5,341 nucleotides of DNA from NCBI GenBank assembly GCA_905215195.1, contig CAJMPF010000133.1:1-5341 (forward strand), given 5' to 3'. Shown piece by piece: positions 1 to 3,886 of this stretch. The DNA is from an uncultured bacterium. GTDB taxonomy: Bacteria > Actinomycetota > Coriobacteriia > Coriobacteriales > Coriobacteriaceae. The notes below the pieces were generated by a model. The model saw nothing but the letters and a program-made list of their open reading frames with translations, did not search any database and was not told the origin of the DNA. Position numbers and translations under genes: made by a program. The first letter of the stretch is position 1. Each line of letters begins with the position of its first letter.

Positions 1-32
1 TTCTGCCGTTTTTGCTCTTCTTGATTAGTTTT

Positions 33-48
33 CTATTTCACCCTATTT
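33..48. repeat. CTATTT motif pair, possible integrase arm sites
   Basis: CTATTTCACC (33-42) is followed directly by CTATTTACAC (43-52), so the CTATTT core recurs exactly ten bases apart, about one helical turn. The same core returns just after the integrase gene at 1469 and 1490. Tyrosine integrases of conjugative transposons bind short arm-type direct repeats near the element ends, so this is a possible reading. The motif is short and AT-rich, so chance recurrence remains a real alternative. Confidence 0.35.
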
Positions 49-89
49 ACACCCCTTCACCCCTTCATTTTGACTTGCAGGGGTGAAAT
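35..89. repeat. Overlapping inverted repeats that share one strand
   Basis: ATTTCACCC at 35-43 is the exact reverse complement of GGGTGAAAT at 81-89. TTCACCCC at 56-63 is the exact reverse complement of GGGGTGAA at 80-87. Both left arms therefore compete for the same right arm, giving two mutually exclusive stems of 9 and 8 base pairs. This could be a switch in the integrase leader RNA or a set of protein-binding half-sites. Which of these it is, if either, cannot be told from the sequence. Confidence 0.4.
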
Positions 90-91
90 TT

Positions 92-146
92 TTGGGTTAG
101 CCTCGGGGGCGAGGCCCTCAAAGCCCCGCCCCCGAGGCTAACCCAA
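92..146. repeat. Perfect 20-bp inverted repeat in front of the integrase
   Basis: The left arm at 92-111 and the right arm at 127-146 are exact reverse complements over 20 bases, with a 15-base loop (112-126) that can add three more pairs (113-115 with 123-125). The stem is very GC-rich. No T tract follows it on either strand: on the + strand AACGCACC comes next, and on the - strand an A-rich stretch comes next. It is therefore not a standard intrinsic terminator. It ends 20 bases before the integrase ATG, upstream of the GGAG at 159-162. It could be a leader hairpin controlling integrase expression, a recombination or protein-binding palindrome, or a Rho-assisted terminator shielding the gene from flanking transcription. 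Confidence 0.85.
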
Positions 147-166
147 CGCACCACCCCTGGAGACCC

Positions 167-1468
167 ATGGAAACCAGAATCAAACCTACAGCCAAAGGCA
201 CTTCCGAACCGATCAAGGGAAAACCCGGTTCCTTCCGCATCTACTTCTCTCTCGGTCGCGACCCCGAATCCGGCAAGAACGGGAAACGAGTCAGATACCT
301 AAAGACGCCCAAGAGAACCATCCATTGCAAGAGCAAAAACCCGAAGAACTGGCCCGGTGAGGTGGCGAATGCGCTCGATGCCTACCGGAAGGAGCTGGAG
401 ACCTATGAACCGGCTAGCGACATGCCGACCACTGTTTCCGGATACGCTGAGGATTTCCATCGGCTCCGAGAAAGCTCCTTCGGCTCCCCTCTTTCTTTCC
501 AAAGAGAGGAATATGACGTGCGCCATATACGCGAGCTGTTCGGCGACATGCCCCTCGGCGCACTGAGGCCCGACGAGATCAAGCGGGCGTATGCTGAAGC
601 GATCTCAACCGGAAGATTCACAGAGGCCGAGATTCGTCGTATCCACGTCAAGCTCAAACAGGTCATGCAGGACGCACTGGAGAATGAGCTAATCGGGCGC
701 AACCCATGCATCAGCATCAAACTCCCAAAGCCAGACCTTAGAGTGCGTAACTTCCTCCCACCCGACGAACTGCCCCGATTCACCAAATGCCTGCTATCCG
801 AACCCATGGGGCCGATGACCGTCTGCACTATGCTCATATTCCACCTAGGACTCAGGAAAGGCGAGGCCCTGGGGCTCTGTTGGGAAGACTACGACCCCGA
901 GGCGATGGAGATCCGAATCATCCGCCAGTACACCAATGACAAAACGCTCAGGGCACCAAAATCGGAAATGAGCAGGCGAATCCTGTCTATAGACTCTTCG
1001 CTGGCCGCGTATCTAAACGACTGGAAGATGCGGCAGCGCAGTCTATTCGAGCAACGCGGGCTAAGACAGAGAAACTCTGACCCCCTCGTTCACGCCTTCA
1101 GCACGCATAAGGACGAAAACGGCAACCTTCACGTCAGTATCACCCGACCCGATGGACACAACTATTCACGCTGGTTCAGGGATTTCTGCGTCGACAACGG
1201 CTATGGCGAGTACGCCAACGTGACAAGCCAGTTCAAGCGCAACGGCAAACTGCACACACGAGGCACCGGATACTCAGGGCTCGTTCCCCATGGCCTGAGG
1301 CACACGGCAGCAACGGCCCTTGTTGCGAGCAACGTCGACTTAAAGACCGTTCAAGCGAGAATGGGCCATGCGTCCGCAAGCACAACCGCAAACTTCTACA
1401 CCCATGCAATCAGGGCAAATGACCGAAACGCAGCTGAGGTATTTGAATCGCTTTCATCTAAGAATTAG
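167..1468 (+). CDS. int: Tyrosine recombinase / integrase
   Basis: This gene encodes a 433-residue phage-type tyrosine site-specific recombinase that would integrate and excise the element. Residues about 20-80 form a basic, beta-rich arm-binding region (GSFRIYFSLGRD and a lysine/arginine-rich stretch). Residues about 88-185 look like the SAM-like core-binding domain. The catalytic domain runs from about 195 to the end. All expected active-site residues are visible: Arg230 (GLRKGEALGL), Lys265 (APKSEMSRR), His375 and Arg378 (PHGLRHT), His401 (MGHAS) and the nucleophile Tyr411 (ANFYTH). The protein is slightly longer than many relatives because about 65 residues lie between the catalytic-domain strands and the HxxR box (about 306-372). 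GGAG at 159-162 lies four bases before the ATG, which supports this start. The gene appears intact. GC content is lower than in the transfer genes, consistent with a separately acquired module. Confidence 0.95.
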   Translation: METRIKPTAKGTSEPIKGKPGSFRIYFSLGRDPESGKNGKRVRYLKTPKRTIHCKSKNPKNWPGEVANALDAYRKELETYEPASDMPTTVSGYAEDFHRLRESSFGSPLSFQREEYDVRHIRELFGDMPLGALRPDEIKRAYAEAISTGRFTEAEIRRIHVKLKQVMQDALENELIGRNPCISIKLPKPDLRVRNFLPPDELPRFTKCLLSEPMGPMTVCTMLIFHLGLRKGEALGLCWEDYDPEAMEIRIIRQYTNDKTLRAPKSEMSRRILSIDSSLAAYLNDWKMRQRSLFEQRGLRQRNSDPLVHAFSTHKDENGNLHVSITRPDGHNYSRWFRDFCVDNGYGEYANVTSQFKRNGKLHTRGTGYSGLVPHGLRHTAATALVASNVDLKTVQARMGHASASTTANFYTHAIRANDRNAAEVFESLSSKN

Positions 1469-1496
1469 CTATTTCAACTGGATACTTCACTATTTC
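1469..1496. repeat. CTATTTC direct repeats downstream of the integrase
   Basis: CTATTTC occurs at 1469-1475 and again at 1490-1496, starts 21 bases apart, which is about two helical turns. The first copy extends to CTATTTCA, identical to 33-40 upstream of the integrase. The pairs therefore flank the gene with helical phasing on both sides. They may be integrase or accessory-factor binding sites. The motif is short and the supporting evidence is only spacing and recurrence. Confidence 0.3.
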
Positions 1497-1497
1497 T

Positions 1498-1539
1498 CCA
1501 TATCGTGGGCTATTAGTGACATTCGTATGGGCCATATCG
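1498..1539. promoter_or_regulatory. Operator-like repeats in the integrase/orf spacer
   Basis: CCATATCG occurs twice in the same direction, at 1498-1505 and 1532-1539. Between them, TATGG at 1526-1530 forms a perfect 11-base palindrome with the start of the second copy (TATGG-G-CCATA, 1526-1536). Three related half-sites in 42 bases ahead of a gene suggest a repressor or activator site. A plausible promoter nearby is weak: an extended -10-like TGATACATT at 1549-1557 and a -35-like GTGACA at 1516-1521, with spacing that does not fit well. Function is inferred from position only. Confidence 0.35.
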
Positions 1540-1574
1540 ACTGAACGGTGATACATTATTCGCAAGTTGAATGG

Positions 1575-1584
1575 AAGGAGGTGA
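1575..1584 (+). promoter_or_regulatory. Very strong ribosome binding site for the 243-aa gene
   Basis: AAGGAGGTGA is complementary over all ten bases to the usual 3' end of bacterial 16S rRNA. It sits six bases before the GTG at 1591. It fixes the start of the following gene on a non-ATG codon and predicts strong translation once transcribed. Confidence 0.85.
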
Positions 1585-1590
1585 GTATAA

Positions 1591-2322
1591 GTGGCGTTGG
1601 CAAAGAAGGCTGAGAAGCGAATCCGCATTCCCGAGAATCTCAGGGCCCCCTTCGCACAGATGGTTTCTGACGAGGCTTACCTGCGGGCAACTGACGAATC
1701 GAAAACCATCATCGGACTCGTCTTCGAGAAGGTGCTTCCCGCGTCCGCGTTCGCGAGGGACAGAATGCTCAACGTCTACAGCGGTGATAGCCTGTTCACG
1801 AGTGTGTCGGACGTATTGCGGTCGAACGTCACCGGCGCAATCGGCACCGTCGCCGAAGCGGACTATAAGCCCATAATCGAGTTCGGAGCGAGGCTCATTC
1901 ACGAGAGGAGCTGCGGCACTGCGCTCTACACCGGTGCAATGGACATACCGCACCTTCGACGTTGCTTCGATTCTGTTCTCGACTACATGGAACACGAGAC
2001 CCGGAGCGACCCCTCGAATCCCCTTCTCGACTACGAGACGTCCCGTGCAGTCAAGTACGGACGCTCGCTGATGGACGAGTGCTCGACGGAGTTCAATCGA
2101 GCGCCCGTAGCAGCCCTCGTTCGCTTCGCAGTTGAGTACTTCGACGAGATTGGATGCCTGAACGCAACATGCGCCTATCTCGCCGATGCTTTTTCCGCGC
2201 TTGAAGAGAGCGTCACCATCTCGGCTAACAAGTGCGGCAACAAGCACGTACCACCGGACACCCCGGAGCTGCGCCGCAAATGGAGCGACCTTCTGGAGAC
2301 GGTCTGCTCCGACTGGCAATAG
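1591..2322 (+). CDS. Hypothetical protein, 243 residues, GTG start
   Basis: I do not recognise this protein. The start is GTG, chosen because a ten-base perfect ribosome binding site lies six bases upstream. The N-terminus is basic (AKKAEKRIRIP, residues 3-14), which could contact nucleic acid. The remainder reads as mostly helical and soluble, with no signal peptide or membrane segment. It has seven cysteines (108, 125, 164, 189, 194, 215, 239) that do not form a clear zinc-binding pattern. I see no Walker, HTH, nuclease or toxin motif that I would trust. It lies between the integrase and the transfer operon, separated by 122 and 77 bases, so it may be transcribed on its own. Accessory genes at such positions often encode regulators, exclusion factors or cargo functions, but none can be assigned here. 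Composition is intermediate between the integrase and the transfer genes. That the gene is real is well supported; its role is unknown. Confidence 0.8.
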   Translation: MALAKKAEKRIRIPENLRAPFAQMVSDEAYLRATDESKTIIGLVFEKVLPASAFARDRMLNVYSGDSLFTSVSDVLRSNVTGAIGTVAEADYKPIIEFGARLIHERSCGTALYTGAMDIPHLRRCFDSVLDYMEHETRSDPSNPLLDYETSRAVKYGRSLMDECSTEFNRAPVAALVRFAVEYFDEIGCLNATCAYLADAFSALEESVTISANKCGNKHVPPDTPELRRKWSDLLETVCSDWQ

Positions 2323-2387
2323 AAAAACGGCACCCGACTCCCCTCTCTTAGTCGCCAAACCTCGAAGAGGAGCCGAGCGCCCCAAAC

Positions 2388-2393
2388 AAGGAG
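2388..2393 (+). promoter_or_regulatory. Ribosome binding site opening the transfer operon
   Basis: AAGGAG lies six bases before the ATG at 2400 and decides that start over the internal ATG at 2478. The 77-base gap in which it lies (2323-2399) shows no convincing promoter or terminator, only a five-base stem (2335-2339 with 2350-2354) with no T tract. Confidence 0.75.
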
Positions 2394-2399
2394 TTTATC

Positions 2400-2642
2400 A
2401 TGCATCTTGCAGATGACCCCAAGACCGACGCCATCTCCGCAGGCATCAACCTGCGCCACGTCGGCGCCAAGCGCATCATGAGCCGCCTGGACGTTCAGAT
2501 CCTCACCGGCATCGGACAATCCAGCGCCATCAAGCTCATGAAGTCCACCCACCACTGCTTTAGTATCGCCAACCAGTACTTCGTCATGGAAGAGGACCTG
2601 TTCGACTACTTCCACAAGCTGGCAGAGGGGGCGAGCGAGTAA
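2400..2642 (+). CDS. Small helix-turn-helix / excisionase-like protein
   Basis: This is an 80-residue protein. Residues about 28-70 resemble the winged helix-turn-helix fold of MerR-type and Tn916 Xis-type DNA-binding proteins: two predicted helices around the turn LTGIGQSS (35-42), then a short strand pair ending in YFVMEEDLFDYFHKL (60-74), the typical Xis-like close in which a tyrosine- and valine-bearing strand leads into a final helix. Such proteins bend DNA for excision or regulate transfer genes. The AAGGAG at 2388-2393 supports the start. The TAA overlaps the next gene's ATG by one base (TAATG), so the two are probably translationally coupled. The resemblance is by eye only; a plain transcriptional regulator or a replication accessory protein are alternatives. 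That the gene is real is more certain than the name. Confidence 0.7.
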   Translation: MHLADDPKTDAISAGINLRHVGAKRIMSRLDVQILTGIGQSSAIKLMKSTHHCFSIANQYFVMEEDLFDYFHKLAEGASE

Positions 2643-3538
2643 TGCAGCGCCCGAACGCCAATCCCCTCGTCTTCGAGCTGGATGTGCTCGACGAGCACGT
2701 CCACGCCCTTCAGGAAGACAAGCCCATCGCCTCCTTCGGGCTCGACGCACTCAACAGCATCCTCGGCGGTGTCTACCCCGGGCTCAACTACGCAATCGGG
2801 ACCGCCCCGGGCAAGGGCAAGACAACACTGGCACTCCAGGAGGCCGACAAGCTCGCGGCAGACGGGCACCCGGTAATCTACGTTTCCGCCGAGCTTCCCG
2901 CGCACAAGCTGATCGAGAAGAGCCTGGCGCGTCTCAGCGACGGCAAAGTCGCGTTGTCCGAGGTCTCCAGCTGCGCGACCCAGAATCACCCTAAGCACAC
3001 GACTTTCGAGGCTGCACTCGACAAATATCGCACCCAGATCGCCCCCAATCTCTGCATCACCGGCCCGCTCAACACCGTGGAGCTCTCCAACCTCGTCGGG
3101 CTGGTAACACGCGAGCGCGGCGAGGTCCCCATCGTCTTCATTGACTACCTCCAGCTCCTCGCCTGCGGCGTCACGGCGGACCAGCAGTTCATCGACGAGC
3201 GATTGGCTATCACAGCATGCGTGAAGGGCCTCCGCGAAATCTCGAACCTCTATGGCTCTCCCGTCATCGCACTGAGCTCGACCACTCGCAAGTCCTACGA
3301 TTCCGGGAAGTCGGCCAGGCCCAACCTCGCCATGTTCGGTGGTTCCTCCGCTGTCGAGTACGGCTTTGACTCGGTGCTCTACCTCGCCGATGACAATGAC
3401 AAGCCCGAGTGGCCCTACGAGTCTCCCGCAACCGGCACGCCCCTCAAGCTCGTCGCCCTCAAGAACCGCTACGGCACGCTGGGCGAGTCCCGACTCGACT
3501 TCGACGGTGCGCGCGCCACCTTCCACGACAGGAGCTAG
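2642..3538 (+). CDS. DnaB-like RecA-fold helicase/ATPase
   Basis: This 298-residue protein resembles the C-terminal RecA-like domain of DnaB replicative helicases (superfamily 4). In order it shows a P-loop GTAPGKGKTT (53-62), YVSAEL (80-85) matching the DnaB FFSLEM box, a Walker B segment VFIDYLQLL (165-173) nearly identical to the DnaB IDYLQL motif, PVIALSSTTR (207-216) matching the PVIALSQLNR region, GGSSAVEYGFDSVLYL (233-248) matching the SG-AIEQDAD box, and KNRYG (274-278) matching the KNRNG motif near the end. The N-terminal primase-interacting domain of full DnaB (typically about 450 residues) is absent; only about 30 residues precede the fold. It probably supports unwinding or plasmid-like replication of the element. 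It starts within the stop of the preceding gene, and a GAGGGGG stretch at 2625-2631 serves as a distant ribosome binding site. A RepA-type hexameric ATPase is an alternative name for the same fold. Confidence 0.88.
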   Translation: MQRPNANPLVFELDVLDEHVHALQEDKPIASFGLDALNSILGGVYPGLNYAIGTAPGKGKTTLALQEADKLAADGHPVIYVSAELPAHKLIEKSLARLSDGKVALSEVSSCATQNHPKHTTFEAALDKYRTQIAPNLCITGPLNTVELSNLVGLVTRERGEVPIVFIDYLQLLACGVTADQQFIDERLAITACVKGLREISNLYGSPVIALSSTTRKSYDSGKSARPNLAMFGGSSAVEYGFDSVLYLADDNDKPEWPYESPATGTPLKLVALKNRYGTLGESRLDFDGARATFHDRS

Positions 3539-3541
3539 CCC

Positions 3542-3886
3542 ATGCGTGGCAAAGCCAAGACCGCGCATATAAACGTCCGCATGACCGAGGAGGAGCGTGC
3601 CACCATCACGGTGCGCTCCTCCTCTTTTGGTATGGCCCCATCGACGTTCATGCGCGAAGCCGCCCTCCTCATCGGTGAGAAGCCCGTCAGGATCGCCGAC
3701 GAGGCGACGCTGCGGCAGCTTCTTCATCAGATGAAGAAGCAGGGCGGAAACCTCAACCAGGCCGTCCGCACCGCAAACGCCTATGGCGTGGATACGCAGA
3801 CGGCCCAACAGCTCGCGGAGGCCGTCCGTCTGGTATCGAGCACGGCCTCGCAGCTATCGAACCTCATCTCCAAGAATCGAGAATGA
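3542..3886 (+). CDS. mobC: MobC-like relaxosome protein
   Basis: This 114-residue protein fits the MobC family of plasmid mobilization accessory proteins, which bind near the transfer origin and help the relaxase open and nick the DNA. Residues 8-42 look like a ribbon-helix-helix fold (strand HINVRMT, then helices through FMREAAL). The family signature GGNLNQ is at 68-73, followed by helices to the C-terminus. AGGAG at 3530-3534, embedded in the last codons of the helicase gene, lies seven bases before the ATG. The stop overlaps the next gene's start as ATGA, so it is probably coupled to the coupling protein. A terminator-like hairpin lies inside the 5' part of the gene (3587-3628). No relaxase gene is seen in the window; it would be expected further downstream or elsewhere in the element. 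Confidence 0.88.
   Translation: MRGKAKTAHINVRMTEEERATITVRSSSFGMAPSTFMREAALLIGEKPVRIADEATLRQLLHQMKKQGGNLNQAVRTANAYGVDTQTAQQLAEAVRLVSSTASQLSNLISKNRE
3587..3628 (+). terminator. Terminator-like hairpin inside mobC
   Basis: GAGGAGGAGCG at 3587-3597 pairs exactly with CGCTCCTCCTC at 3614-3624. CACC (3601-3604) with GGTG (3610-3613) can extend the stem after a three-base bulge. TTTT (3625-3628) follows immediately. On the + strand this has the form of an intrinsic terminator, yet it lies within codons 16-29 of mobC. When ribosomes translate mobC closely behind the polymerase it would be disrupted, so it could act as a polarity or attenuation point. The T tract is short and codon choice alone (Glu-Glu-Glu against Ser-Ser-Ser) could produce it. 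Confidence 0.4.

Larger units (their letters stand above)
1..166. other. Non-coding leader upstream of the integrase gene
   Basis: I see no gene here. The first 66 bases are pyrimidine-rich and contain two CTATTT motifs ten bases apart (33 and 43) and a tandem 8-base repeat ACCCCTTC (51-58 and 59-66). The rest is dominated by a large inverted repeat (92-146). A weak promoter-like pair, TTGATT at 21-26 and TATTTA at 44-49 with a 17-base spacer, could drive the integrase, but the -10 matches the consensus at only three of six positions. Elements of this kind usually have their attachment site near the integrase, so the element end or integrase-binding sites may lie here. No duplicated core site can be identified without the other end of the element. 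Confidence 0.6.

Noticed and set aside
70..98. Promoter starting with the -35-like TTGACT at 70-75
   Set aside because: At the normal spacing the -10 position reads TGGGTT, which does not resemble TATAAT.
1473..1571. Inverted repeat TTCAACT (1473-1479) and AGTTGAA (1565-1571) framing the spacer
   Set aside because: Seven bases across almost 100 bases of AT-richer DNA is likely by chance, and the match does not extend in either direction.
2335..2354. Possible terminator after the unknown gene (CGACT with AGTCG)
   Set aside because: The stem is only five pairs with a ten-base loop and no T tract follows.
1513..2385. Long open frame on the - strand, 290 codons, opposite the unknown gene
   Set aside because: It mirrors the codon structure of the + strand gene, which has a perfect ribosome binding site. 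The - strand frame has no recognisable motifs and no supporting start signal.
2606..3808. Long open frame on the - strand, 400 codons, opposite the helicase and mobC genes
   Set aside because: The + strand here encodes clear DnaB-like and MobC motifs. The - strand frame is a by-product of GC-rich codon use and its sequence is rich in low-information Gly, Glu, Val and Leu.
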